In this document: positions 14,640 to 22,005 of the stretch, in pieces
How the letters are laid out: the number at the start of each line of letters is the position of its first letter
How positions within the stretch are numbered: position 1 is the first letter of the stretch
Source of the DNA: GJ-E10 sp035625725
GTDB lineage: Bacteria > Pseudomonadota > Gammaproteobacteria > Burkholderiales > Burkholderiaceae_F
Reading direction: 5' to 3'
Assembly (NCBI GenBank): GCA_035625725.1
Contig: DASPPB010000054.1
Coordinates: 1 to 22,534 of the forward strand
DNA length: 22,534 bases
Translations under genes and position numbers: made by a program
The notes under the pieces: model-generated
Seen by the model: only the letters and a program-made list of their open reading frames with translations
Databases searched by the model: none
What the model was told of the DNA's origin: nothing

Positions 14640-14999
14640 GAAGGGAGAGTCCTTACGTTCCCGCCGGCCGGCTCGCGACTCCGTACCCCTTGGCGCGATG
14701 TCGCCTCAGCGATCTCGTGAGCCTACCGGCGGCCCAGAATGTGCGAAAACTTCGATTAGCGGCATTTTCGGGGCTCTTTTCGCCCTTCCCCTGACGGAAA
14801 TCCTCGATCCCGCGCCTGCGTATCGGGCCGATATTTTTAGTTCAAACAATTTTCGCGGGTTTTCGCACAGCTTCGACCCGTAATACACAGCGTTTTCCGC
14901 CTATGAACCCGATGGCCCTTCTAGCCGCGGTCCGCGGTCAAGCAGCGTGGCGCCAATTCGACAGCGCCCTTGTGCGCGCGCGCGCGTCCCGCGAGACGG
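14640..14999. other. Spacer with clustered TTTTCG motifs and an inverted repeat
   Basis: A 360-base stretch with no recognised gene; a 60-codon minus frame at 14706-14888 is not convincing. Its middle is AT-richer than the surroundings and carries TTTTCG on the plus strand near 14764, 14776, 14851 and 14860, plus the complement at 14744. An exact 11-bp inverted repeat, TGTGCGAAAAC (14740-14750) and GTTTTCGCACA (14859-14869), bounds the region. It should include the promoter of the 14049-14639 gene. Confidence 0.5.
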
Positions 15000-15317
15000 T
15001 TATCGAGTCCGTGGCACCAGCGCGAATCGCTCGAAAGCCTCGTCGGTGCAGCGCGCCATGTCAAAGTCGCGCTGCGTGAGCCCGCCGGCATCGTGCGTCC
15101 TCCAGACGACGTTCACCCGGTTGTAGACGTTGGCCCATTCGGGGTGGTGGTCGTGCCTCTCCGCGGCCAGGGCCACCTGGGTCATGAAAGAAAAGGCCTG
15201 GCCGAAATCGGTGAACAGGAACTCGCGCACGATCGCCTCGCGCTCAGCATCGTGGCGCCAGTGGGCGGCCTGGACAAGCCTGTCTCGAACCTGCTGTGCG
15301 CTCAGTTTCTTTTGCAT
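15000..15317 (-). CDS. phhB: Pterin-4a-carbinolamine dehydratase
   Basis: Dehydrates 4a-hydroxytetrahydrobiopterin to recycle the pterin cofactor of aromatic amino acid hydroxylases. The product has 105 residues, normal for the family. His57-His58-Pro59-Glu60 in ERHDHHPEWANVYN and His75 in WRTHDAGGLTQRD reproduce the active-site His61, His62 and His79 of DCoH with the same spacing. The start ATG 15317 has GGGAG six bases upstream. No phenylalanine hydroxylase gene is nearby, so the partner, if any, is elsewhere. It is divergent from earP across 136 bases. The symbol phhB follows Pseudomonas usage. Confidence 0.92.
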   Translation of the reverse strand: MQKKLSAQQVRDRLVQAAHWRHDAEREAIVREFLFTDFGQAFSFMTQVALAAERHDHHPEWANVYNRVNVVWRTHDAGGLTQRDFDMARCTDEAFERFALVPRTR

Positions 15318-15369
15318 GGCATGCTCCCGTTTGACGGCTGCTCAATGCTTGGGAAATCGATATTACGCG

Positions 15370-15388
15370 CGCGCCTCCTGCAGGCGCG
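15370..15388. other. Stem-loop in the phhB-earP divergent region
   Basis: CGCGCCT-CCTGC-AGGCGCG is a perfect 7-bp stem with a 5-base loop. A second small hairpin, AGCGCA-GGG-TGCGCT, follows at 15398-15412. Both lie upstream of earP in the shared regulatory space; they could be regulatory or act in the earP leader. No specific role can be assigned. Confidence 0.3.
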
Positions 15389-15453
15389 TCGGTGGTGAGC
15401 GCAGGGTGCGCTAAGGTTCGGGGGTTCGGGGATGGCGCAAACGGGTTTGGGCC

Positions 15454-16533
15454 ATGGCTGATCGGGGTTCTTTTCGTTGGGATGTCTTTTGCCACGTTGT
15501 CGATAACTACGGCGACATCGGCGTGTGCTGGCGGCTCGCCGCTCAGCTTGCCGCGCGCGGCCAGTCGGTGCGGCTGTGGGTCGACGATGCGAGTGCGCTG
15601 CGCTGGATGGCTCCCCAGGGGTGCCAGGGCGTGGAGGTCCACCCCGCGACGGACGCTGCCCTCGCTTTTGAGCCGCGCGACGTCCTCCTGCAGGCCTTCG
15701 GATGCCCTCTGGCGCCGGAAGTCATTGGAGCGATGGCGCGATCCAACGTGCAAGGGCGTGGGGGTGTTGTCTGGATCAACCTCGAGTATTTGAGCGCCGA
15801 GGACTTTGTCGCACGCTCGCACGGCCTGGTCTCGCCGGTGCACGGAGGCGCTGCAGCCGGTGTACGCCGATGGTTCTTCTTTCCCGGATTCACCCCCGAT
15901 ACCGGGGGTCTGCTGCGGGAGGCCGACCTCATGGATCGGCGCGCGCGATTCGAGCGCCGCTCCTGGCTTGCGCGCCAAGGCATTGCCTGGGCTGGTGAGC
16001 CGGTCGTGACCCTGTTTTGTTACGAGCCGATCTTGCTCGCCCAGTGGCTGGCGGAACTGGCTCGCACGCCCACCTGCCTGCTCGTGACGGCCGGGCGCTC
16101 GGCGGCTGCCGTGCGGGCCGCGCTCGCGAGGATGCCAGCCTCGTGGGAGGCGCATTCGGCACTCCGAATCACGTTTTTGCCCTACCTGAGCCAGACGGAA
16201 TTCGACCATCTGCTGTGGTCGGCGGACTGCAACTTCGTGCGCGGTGAAGACTCCCTGGTTCGGGCGCTCTGGGCGGCCCGCGCGTTCGTCTGGCAACCCT
16301 ATCCCCAGCAGGACCGCGCGCACCACGCCAAGCTCGACGCGTTTCTCGACTGGCTTGGGGCACCGGAGTCGTTGCGCAGGTTTCACCGCGCCTGGAACGG
16401 GATCGAAGCGACAGGGCTGCCGCCGGCGCCCTGGAGCGCCTGGCAGGGCACGGTCGAGGAGGCCAGGGCCCGACTGCTGGCGCAGGACGATTTGGTGAGC
16501 CGGCTGCTTCAGTTCGTTGCCAAAAACCGCTAG
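15454..16533 (+). CDS. earP: EF-P arginine rhamnosyltransferase EarP
   Basis: Inverting glycosyltransferase that adds rhamnose from dTDP-rhamnose to Arg32 of elongation factor P. The 359-residue product begins with the family signature WDVFCHVVDNYGDIGVCWRL (9-28), holding the conserved Asp17 and Asp21. The nucleotide-sugar site near the C terminus is FVRGEDSLVRALWA (261-274), with Glu265 and Asp266, followed by FVWQPYPQ (278-285). Tyr190 in FCYEP is also conserved-looking. The start ATG 15454 is set by homology; the ribosome binding site is weak, and a nine-codon frame (15432-15461) overlaps it. efp follows 140 bases downstream and its product carries the matching Arg32, so the target is clear. 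This pair prevents stalling at polyproline stretches in many beta- and gammaproteobacteria. Confidence 0.95.
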   Translation: MADRGSFRWDVFCHVVDNYGDIGVCWRLAAQLAARGQSVRLWVDDASALRWMAPQGCQGVEVHPATDAALAFEPRDVLLQAFGCPLAPEVIGAMARSNVQGRGGVVWINLEYLSAEDFVARSHGLVSPVHGGAAAGVRRWFFFPGFTPDTGGLLREADLMDRRARFERRSWLARQGIAWAGEPVVTLFCYEPILLAQWLAELARTPTCLLVTAGRSAAAVRAALARMPASWEAHSALRITFLPYLSQTEFDHLLWSADCNFVRGEDSLVRALWAARAFVWQPYPQQDRAHHAKLDAFLDWLGAPESLRRFHRAWNGIEATGLPPAPWSAWQGTVEEARARLLAQDDLVSRLLQFVAKNR

Positions 16534-16536
16534 AAT
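16508..16536 (+). promoter_or_regulatory. Candidate efp promoter overlapping the earP stop
   Basis: TTCAGT (16508-16513) and TAGAAT (16531-16536) are 17 bases apart; the -10 matches five of six consensus positions and includes the earP TAG stop, while the -35 matches three. This would give efp its own transcript with a leader of about 130 bases, ending in a small hairpin GCCGC-GTAT-GCGGC (16648-16661) 12 bases before the ATG. Confidence 0.4.
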
Positions 16537-16673
16537 ACGAGGTTGTCAGCCTTCCCGCGGGCGAAATTTCTAGGCCCGGCGGCACAGACCCGCTCTCGCG
16601 AAGGACCGGCGGGCGAGGCAAATAACCCGATATCTGATTTTCGCAACGCCGCGTATGCGGCCATAGACGCACC

Positions 16674-17228
16674 ATGAAAACCGCTCAAGAAATCCGTGCC
16701 GGCAACGTCGTGATGCACGGCAAAGACCCGATGATCGTTCTGCGGGCTGAATACAGCCGCGGAGGCCGTAACGCGGCCACCGTGCGCCTGAAGCTGCGCG
16801 GGCTGCTGAGCAACACCGGTACCGAGGTGGTGTTCCGCGCCGACGACAAGGTCGAGCAGGTCATGCTCGACCACAAGGAGTGCACCTATTCGTACTTCGC
16901 CGATCCGATGTACGTGTTCATGGACTCGGAGTACAACCAGTACGAGGTCGAGGTCGGCAACATGGGCGACGCGCTCCATTACCTCGAAGACGGCATGCCC
17001 GTGGAAGTCGTTTTCTACGAGGGCAAGGCGATTTCCGTTGAGATGCCCACGTCGGTCGAGCGCGAAATCGTGTGGACCGAACCCGCCGTCAAGGGCGATA
17101 CCTCGGGCAAGGTTCTGAAGCCCGCGAAGTTAGCCACGGGCTTTGAGGTGCCTGTGCCGATTTTTGTGTCACAGGGCGATCGGATCGAAATCGACACCCG
17201 CACGGGCGAGTACCGCCGGCGCGTCTAG
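16674..17228 (+). CDS. efp: Elongation factor P, Arg32 type
   Basis: Translation factor that binds between the P and E sites and rescues ribosomes stalled on consecutive prolines. The 184-residue product is full length: N-terminal KOW-like domain (1-64), then two OB domains. The tip loop reads YSRGGRNAA with Arg exactly at position 32, the residue rhamnosylated by EarP, in place of the beta-lysylated Lys34 of E. coli. The C-terminal GDRIEIDTRTGEYRRR (167-182) is the family signature. ATG 16674 is fixed by homology; no Shine-Dalgarno is evident, and a hairpin lies just upstream. earP is directly upstream on the same strand. Confidence 0.98.
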   Translation: MKTAQEIRAGNVVMHGKDPMIVLRAEYSRGGRNAATVRLKLRGLLSNTGTEVVFRADDKVEQVMLDHKECTYSYFADPMYVFMDSEYNQYEVEVGNMGDALHYLEDGMPVEVVFYEGKAISVEMPTSVEREIVWTEPAVKGDTSGKVLKPAKLATGFEVPVPIFVSQGDRIEIDTRTGEYRRRV

Positions 17229-17254
17229 CTGCCGCCACCCCGGGGCCCGGGCAA

Positions 17255-18418
17255 TCAGGGGCGATCGCAGAGGGTTTGCTGGGCCGCCAGCACGACCTGG
17301 CGGTCGATCGCCTCGATGCTCGTGCAGCCGCAAAATCCCATCGTGAGGTCGAGTTCCTTGCGCAGGATCTCCAGACAGGTGTGCACCCCGGCTTGCCCCA
17401 TGGCGCCCAAACCGTACAGGTAGGGCCGCCCGATCAGCGTTGCCTTGGCGCCCAGTGCGATGCTCTTGAGCACGCTTTGGCCGGAACGAATGCCTCCGTC
17501 CATCCACACCTCGATGCGGTCACCGACCTCGGCCGCGATCGCGGGCAGTGCCTGGATCGCGCTCGGTGCGCCGTCGAGTTGACGGCCACCGTGATTGGAT
17601 ACGATGAGCGCGTCGGCGCCGCTTTCGACCGCGAGGCGCGCATCGTGCGGGTCCATGATGCCTTTGAGAATGAGCTTGGCCCCCCAAAGGCGCTTGATCC
17701 ACTCCACATCGTTCCAGTTCAGGGTGGGATCGAACTGCTCGTTGGTCCAAGCGGATAGCGAACCCAGGTCCTGGACACCACGCACGTGCCCGATGATGTT
17801 GCCAAATCCACGTCGCTTGGTGCCGAGCATCGCCGCGCACCAGCGCGGCTTGCTGAGCAAGTTGAGCATCGTCGCGACGGTGAACTTGGGCGGCGCCGAC
17901 AATCCGTTGCGAATGTCTTTGTGGCGTTGGCCCAGAACCTGCAGGTCGAGCGTGAGCATCAGTGCATTGCAGCCCGCGTCTTGAGCGCGCCCGATCAGCC
18001 GTTCGACGAACTCGCGGTCGCGCATCACATAGAGCTGGAACCAAAAGGGTGCACCGGTGGCTTTCGCAACGTCCTCGATCGAACAGATGCTCATGGTCGA
18101 GAGCGTGAAGGGCACGCCGAAGTGTTGTGCTGCCCGGGCGGCGAGGATTTCACCGTCGGCATGCTGCATGCCGGCCAAACCCGTGGGAGCCAGCGCCACC
18201 GGCATCGCGACGTCCTGGCCGATCATGGTCGAACGCGTGCTGCGTTTTTCGATGTTCACCGCAACGCGCTGGCGCAAAAGCAGGCGCTCGAAGTCGCGTT
18301 CGTTGGCCCGGTACGTACTCTCCGTCCAGGAGCCCGAGTCCGCATAGTCGTAGAACATGCGAGGTACGCGCCGCTGGGCCAGGATCCGCAGGTCCTCGAC
18401 GTTGGTGATGGGACGCAT
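17255..18418 (-). CDS. lldD: FMN-dependent L-lactate dehydrogenase / alpha-hydroxy-acid oxidase
   Basis: Membrane-associated flavoenzyme oxidising an L-2-hydroxy acid, most likely L-lactate to pyruvate. The 387-residue product aligns with LldD and glycolate oxidase. The active site is complete: Tyr25 in MFYDYADSG, Tyr130 in FQLYV, Asp158 in TLDLQ, Lys252 in ILKGI, and His276 and Arg279 in SNHGGRQLDGAPS; the phosphate site MDGGIRSG (306-313) and IGRPYLYGL (329-337) bind FMN. The start ATG 18418 gives the N terminus MRPITNVEDLRILA typical of the family; the frame upstream is not conserved. Substrate choice among 2-hydroxy acids cannot be fixed from sequence. It stands alone, convergent with efp (26 bases apart), and lies downstream of the 18569-18599 terminator, so it needs its own promoter within 18419-18568. 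Confidence 0.88.
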   Translation of the reverse strand: MRPITNVEDLRILAQRRVPRMFYDYADSGSWTESTYRANERDFERLLLRQRVAVNIEKRSTRSTMIGQDVAMPVALAPTGLAGMQHADGEILAARAAQHFGVPFTLSTMSICSIEDVAKATGAPFWFQLYVMRDREFVERLIGRAQDAGCNALMLTLDLQVLGQRHKDIRNGLSAPPKFTVATMLNLLSKPRWCAAMLGTKRRGFGNIIGHVRGVQDLGSLSAWTNEQFDPTLNWNDVEWIKRLWGAKLILKGIMDPHDARLAVESGADALIVSNHGGRQLDGAPSAIQALPAIAAEVGDRIEVWMDGGIRSGQSVLKSIALGAKATLIGRPYLYGLGAMGQAGVHTCLEILRKELDLTMGFCGCTSIEAIDRQVVLAAQQTLCDRP

Positions 18419-18568
18419 CCTTGGCTGCTCGCTGGGCTTGGTCTTATTGCGACGGCGGCTTTTGTTTTGCGCGATGCGTCGGCCGGCGCGGCTGGCCAAG
18501 CAAAAGCCCCAGGGTCGTAACTGTAGTGCACAAGCGCGGCGGTTGCCCACAGCCCCTTTACCGGGCGT

Positions 18569-18599
18569 AAAAAAATCAGGGGACCCGTCGGGTCCCCTG
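18569..18599 (-). terminator. Strong intrinsic terminator after the pilin-like cluster
   Basis: On the minus strand CAGGGGACCC-GAC-GGGTCCCCTG makes a perfect 10-bp stem with a 3-base loop, followed by ATTTTTTT. It lies 58 bases beyond the stop of the 18657-19286 pilin-like gene and closes that transcript before lldD. Confidence 0.92.
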
Positions 18600-18656
18600 G
18601 AGGGAGGGTGTCGCTGCGCGGGGCTGTCGCGGTTGCCCCGGACTGCCGCAATGCGC

Positions 18657-19286
18657 CTAGAGCGTCATGCCGCAGAACTGCGGAATCGTGACGTCGGGCG
18701 TGGAGAGGTTGTAGCCAGCCGCCGCCAGGCCGTTGCAGCGCCAATCGCCTGTGGCCGGATTGCCATCATCAAAGGAGGTGTCGATAGCGCTTGCCGCCTT
18801 GTAGGTGAGCGTGTTCACGCTAAATTGCAGGATGGGGTTGGAGCCAAAGCCGGCGCCGCCCATCTGGCTGTTGCCGGCGGCCGGAAAGGAGGGGCCGCCA
18901 AAGGGCGCGGTCACGGAATCCGTGTAGTTGCCCGTGATGAAGCCCGCAAGACGCAGATCGTAGAGCGCGGTGCAGTTTTCGGTGACGGTGCCCGGATTGG
19001 CGCAGTTTCCATAAGCCAGAATGCCGTCGCCGTTGCCGTTGGCGGGCAGGGGATTGGCCGCCGGAAAGCGCGTTTGCGCCAGCGGATCGTCGCCCGGCAG
19101 GGCCTGGTAGCGATCCTGGTAGGAATTGAAGGCAGCCGACATGGACTGAACGAGATTGTAGGTGGCCTTGACCTTCGTGTTGAAGATCAATTCCTGGCCC
19201 TTCAATACGCCGCCCAGCAGCAGGCCGATAATCACCAAAACGATGGCGATTTCGACCAGTGTGTAACCGGATTGACGCGACTTCAT
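18657..19286 (-). CDS. Type IV pilin-like / pseudopilin protein
   Basis: A 209-residue protein with a classic class III prepilin leader: MKSRQSG then YTLVEIAIVLVIIGLLLGG, so the peptidase should cut after Gly7 and Glu12 becomes Glu5 of the mature protein. The N-terminal hydrophobic helix runs to about residue 30, continuing as an amphipathic helix to about 60. SYQDRYQALPGDDP (55-68) is common in pilin-like proteins with small globular domains. Four cysteines (94, 105, 184, 206) could form disulfides. The start ATG 19286 has AGGGAG eight bases upstream. A strong terminator follows. It sits 146 bases after the 19433-20230 gene and may have its own promoter or be read through. Whether it builds a pilus, a secretion pseudopilus or a minor tip subunit cannot be decided. 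Confidence 0.88.
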   Translation of the reverse strand: MKSRQSGYTLVEIAIVLVIIGLLLGGVLKGQELIFNTKVKATYNLVQSMSAAFNSYQDRYQALPGDDPLAQTRFPAANPLPANGNGDGILAYGNCANPGTVTENCTALYDLRLAGFITGNYTDSVTAPFGGPSFPAAGNSQMGGAGFGSNPILQFSVNTLTYKAASAIDTSFDDGNPATGDWRCNGLAAAGYNLSTPDVTIPQFCGMTL

Positions 19287-19432
19287 CTGGCACGCTCCCT
19301 AGGGAAAGTTAGGTTGTTGATCGCAAATTGGGGCGGCGTCCGCAAGATCTGTCGAGCGCCTACCTGGCTTATCGGCGATCATGACGCAGCCTTGATTTTG
19401 GTATGGTCGGAATACCCGCCATGCAGCGGCCC

Positions 19433-20230
19433 CTATTTGGTCAATTGCCTCGGGGTCCCCGGTCCGGGGGCGGTCGCGGCCGGCTCTGCCAGGCGGGAGG
19501 CCAGCCGATCGATCTCCTTGGCCTCGATCCCCGGGGTTCCGAAGGCCAGACCGCCCAGCAAAGCGCGCTGCGCGTCGGTGGCATCCGGGCGATTCAGTAC
19601 GAAGGAATCGAGTTCCCGCGCCCAGCGCGGCACGGAGGCCTCGGCCGGCGCCTCGCGCAGGCGCCTTGCGTAGCGCAGCGCCCGCTCGTCATCGTGCAAG
19701 GCAAACCGGGCCACATAAGAGGCGTGCGCCAGCCAGCGCCAGTGGCGGGCCGGATCATCGGCGAAGGCGCGCTCCACCAGATCGAGCAGCCTGGGGGCTA
19801 CGGGCTCGACCGCGCTTTCGCCCTGCGACAGGCTGGCTTCGTCATGCAGGTGCGCGGGTTTTGCGTAATCGAATGCGGCGAGCATCAGCGCGTAACCACT
19901 GCGTGGATTGATCGCATAGGCGCGTTCGAGCCAGGCGTAGATCGCCTGTGCATCGGCCAGGCGCAAACTGAGCAGCGCTCCGGCCTGGGCGTCGAAGCCC
20001 TGCAGATACAGGTTCGCGGCATAGCCGGCGAGCGCCGGCTCATCGAGGCTGGCAAGGCGCAATGTCGTCATGCCAGGCGGGGCGCCAGGCGAGGTCTCCA
20101 GCGCACTGTCATTGCCAAGGTGCCCCGACCACAGGGCCTGCAGCGCAAGCAAAACCGCAAAACCCAAGGCCAGCGCGTGGCGAACCGCAATTCGGTGCGC
20201 AGCGGCAAGGATCGGAGGGGCGGATGTCAC
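19433..20230 (-). CDS. Membrane-anchored helical protein of unknown function
   Basis: I do not recognise this 265-residue protein. It starts at GTG 20230 and has one N-terminal membrane helix (about 16-35), so the remainder is probably periplasmic. The rest is Ala/Leu/Arg-rich and looks all-helical, with TPR-like phrases such as LAGYAANLYLQGFDAQAGAL (67-86), IYAWLERAYAINPRSGYALM (97-116) and a third near ARHWRWLAHASYVARFALH (162-180). I do not see full TPR consensus. The C-terminal end is Pro/Ala/Gly-rich. It lies 45 bases after the ABC permease on the same strand, within the pilin-like cluster, so a role in assembling or stabilising that system is a contextual guess. Confidence 0.65.
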   Translation of the reverse strand: MTSAPPILAAAHRIAVRHALALGFAVLLALQALWSGHLGNDSALETSPGAPPGMTTLRLASLDEPALAGYAANLYLQGFDAQAGALLSLRLADAQAIYAWLERAYAINPRSGYALMLAAFDYAKPAHLHDEASLSQGESAVEPVAPRLLDLVERAFADDPARHWRWLAHASYVARFALHDDERALRYARRLREAPAEASVPRWARELDSFVLNRPDATDAQRALLGGLAFGTPGIEAKEIDRLASRLAEPAATAPGPGTPRQLTK

Positions 20231-20275
20231 GGATGGCTCGCCTGGCGCGTTGGGACTTCGGCTTGCCCCTGGGGA

Positions 20276-21115
20276 TTACGCGAGCGGCGCGCGTCGCAAG
20301 TCGATGATCGCCGCAACCAGCGCCAGGGACGAGTACAGGAGCGCTTGCACCGCGATTCCCCCCAGTGTCGACCAGGACGGCGCGCCGTCAAGCAGCCAGT
20401 CGGTGCGAGTAAACAGATCCAGGCGGGGCACGACCAGGCGAAGCAGCCGTACAAACGGTGTCAAGGATTCCAGGTCCGAGTAGCTTTGCGCACGCTCGCC
20501 CAGCAAAAGCACGATGTGCAGCAATCGAGCGAGCACATAAAACGCGATTGCGGCACTAACTGCTGGGGCGATTTGCCCTAGGACCCGGGCAATTGCCAAG
20601 CTCACGATCGCAAGGACGATGAGCTCAAGACCGAGTGACGCGGTCCAGATTGCAGCCGCTGGCATCGGGGCAACGGCGAGCACTGGAGCGGCGAGCAAAA
20701 CGGCGGTGACGGTCGCAATCAGGGCAAAACCCAGCGCCTTTGCGGCGATCCACGATGCGCGGCTCACCGGAGCGGCCAGAGCAAGCAAGAGAGTGCCTTC
20801 GCTTTTTTCGCGCACGACCGAAGCGACCGTCGTGAGTACCACGATCAACACGGCAACGAGGCGCCCGATCGGAGCGGCAAACGCCAGGGTGACCTCGTGG
20901 GTCTCGGTCAGTGCCAGCGAGCGCGCAAAGATCGCGGCGGCGCCGACAAGCAATGCCGCGCTTGCCGCGAGCCACAACCAGCGCCCGCGCAGCGCCTCGA
21001 GAATCGTGTCGCGTGCGATTGTCTGGAGCGCGCGCCGACGCGCGGCCCAAGCGCAACGCCCCGCGACGCGGTTCGTCGATGGTGTATGCATCGTTATGGT
21101 GCCGGCCGATTTCAT
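20276..21115 (-). CDS. ABC-2 type transporter permease subunit
   Basis: Integral inner-membrane protein of 279 residues with six predicted membrane helices at about 47-69, 77-101, 122-150, 155-180, 182-206 and 249-272. Between helices 2 and 3, VREKSEGTLLLALAAPVSRASWIAAKALGF contains the coupling segment typical of ABC-2 permeases (E..GTL..L..PVSR....AK; residues 101-130). No ATPase domain is present, so a separate ATP-binding subunit is needed; none is in the window, and it may lie beyond the right edge. The ATG at 21115 overlaps the stop of the upstream pilin-like gene as ATGA, so translation is coupled; Met9 is the alternative. It is followed by the anchored helical protein. The transported substrate is unknown. 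Confidence 0.8.
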   Translation of the reverse strand: MKSAGTITMHTPSTNRVAGRCAWAARRRALQTIARDTILEALRGRWLWLAASAALLVGAAAIFARSLALTETHEVTLAFAAPIGRLVAVLIVVLTTVASVVREKSEGTLLLALAAPVSRASWIAAKALGFALIATVTAVLLAAPVLAVAPMPAAAIWTASLGLELIVLAIVSLAIARVLGQIAPAVSAAIAFYVLARLLHIVLLLGERAQSYSDLESLTPFVRLLRLVVPRLDLFTRTDWLLDGAPSWSTLGGIAVQALLYSSLALVAAIIDLRRAPLA

Positions 21116-22005
21116 TGGACAAAGCCCGCGTATACCAGACGATCGGCAATAATCGGGTACGAAATCCAGGTCACCAGATCGTCGAATTGACCGCCCGCGG
21201 CTCCGAGGGGGGCATAGACGCGGTTGATGACCACGCGCGGGACCGTCAGGTTGTAATTTTGCAGTTCGTCGGCCGAGTAGTTGGGGATATCGGCCGCGTC
21301 CGACCCGAGCGACCAGATGATCACGGCGGCGTTGGACGACAGCGTATTGGCCGCAACCGGGCCGCAGCGGTTGCCCGCAGCCACGATCCCGGCGCCGCTG
21401 GCGCAGACAAACAGCCCCTGGTTGTTGTTAAAGGACGTTTGTACGGCCGCGCGCTGGGTGGGGGATCCGGGCGCTCCGAGCGATACCGATGTGAGTGTCC
21501 AGGCGGTGGGCGCGGCCAGTCCCGTGACCGCGTAACGGATTGCGCGTACAAACGTGCCGTTTTGGCTCCCCGCCCCGTCATTCCACGCCCCCTCGAGCAG
21601 ACCCCATTGATCCAGGTTGGGCATGCCGAGCGTCACGGCGGGGAGAAAGCCCGCTTCGCGCGTGCAGGTGATGATGCCGCCCACGTTGCTTGCGATCGAT
21701 TCGGCGCCGTTGCTGCCGACAACCGCCGGGCAGGGCAGCCGTCCGTAGGCGGTGACGAAGGACAGCACCGCGTCATGCGCCTTTAGCAGCGTGGCATTGG
21801 TGTCGGAGATGCGGTGCTGCTCGATTTGCTGTTCCAGGATGGCAAAGACGCCAACGGCGGCAAGCGAGAGCAGCACGAGACTGATGGCGATCTCAACGAG
21901 CGTAAAGCCGCCCGCGCACGACTTCTGGCCGCGTCGAAGCAACCGTGAGACGCCGCGCAGCCCGTGAGGGGTGCAGGCGAAGCGAAGCAAAAGGGCGTTT
22001 TTCAT
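21112..22005 (-). CDS. Pilin-like protein with long prepilin leader
   Basis: A 297-residue prepilin-like protein. Gly33 followed by FTLVEIAISLVLLSLAAVGV is a clear class III cleavage site, with Glu38 as the mature Glu5. The 33-residue basic leader is long compared with the usual 6-10. The helix continues to about residue 85, followed by GRLPCPAV (88-95), the RLPCP motif frequent in large pilin-like proteins, and near the end FDDLVTWIS (274-282), also a family feature. Six cysteines (11, 30, 92, 114, 201, 214) include four in the mature globular part. ATG 22005 overlaps the upstream stop as ATGA, and its own stop overlaps the permease start as ATGA, so it is coupled on both sides. It may be a minor pilin; there is no evidence for a specific system. 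Confidence 0.87.
   Translation of the reverse strand: MKNALLLRFACTPHGLRGVSRLLRRGQKSCAGGFTLVEIAISLVLLSLAAVGVFAILEQQIEQHRISDTNATLLKAHDAVLSFVTAYGRLPCPAVVGSNGAESIASNVGGIITCTREAGFLPAVTLGMPNLDQWGLLEGAWNDGAGSQNGTFVRAIRYAVTGLAAPTAWTLTSVSLGAPGSPTQRAAVQTSFNNNQGLFVCASGAGIVAAGNRCGPVAANTLSSNAAVIIWSLGSDAADIPNYSADELQNYNLTVPRVVINRVYAPLGAAGGQFDDLVTWISYPIIADRLVYAGFVQ

Noticed and set aside
18357..19673. 438-codon plus-strand frame
   Set aside because: Antisense to the pilin-like gene and through the strong terminator; not coding-like.
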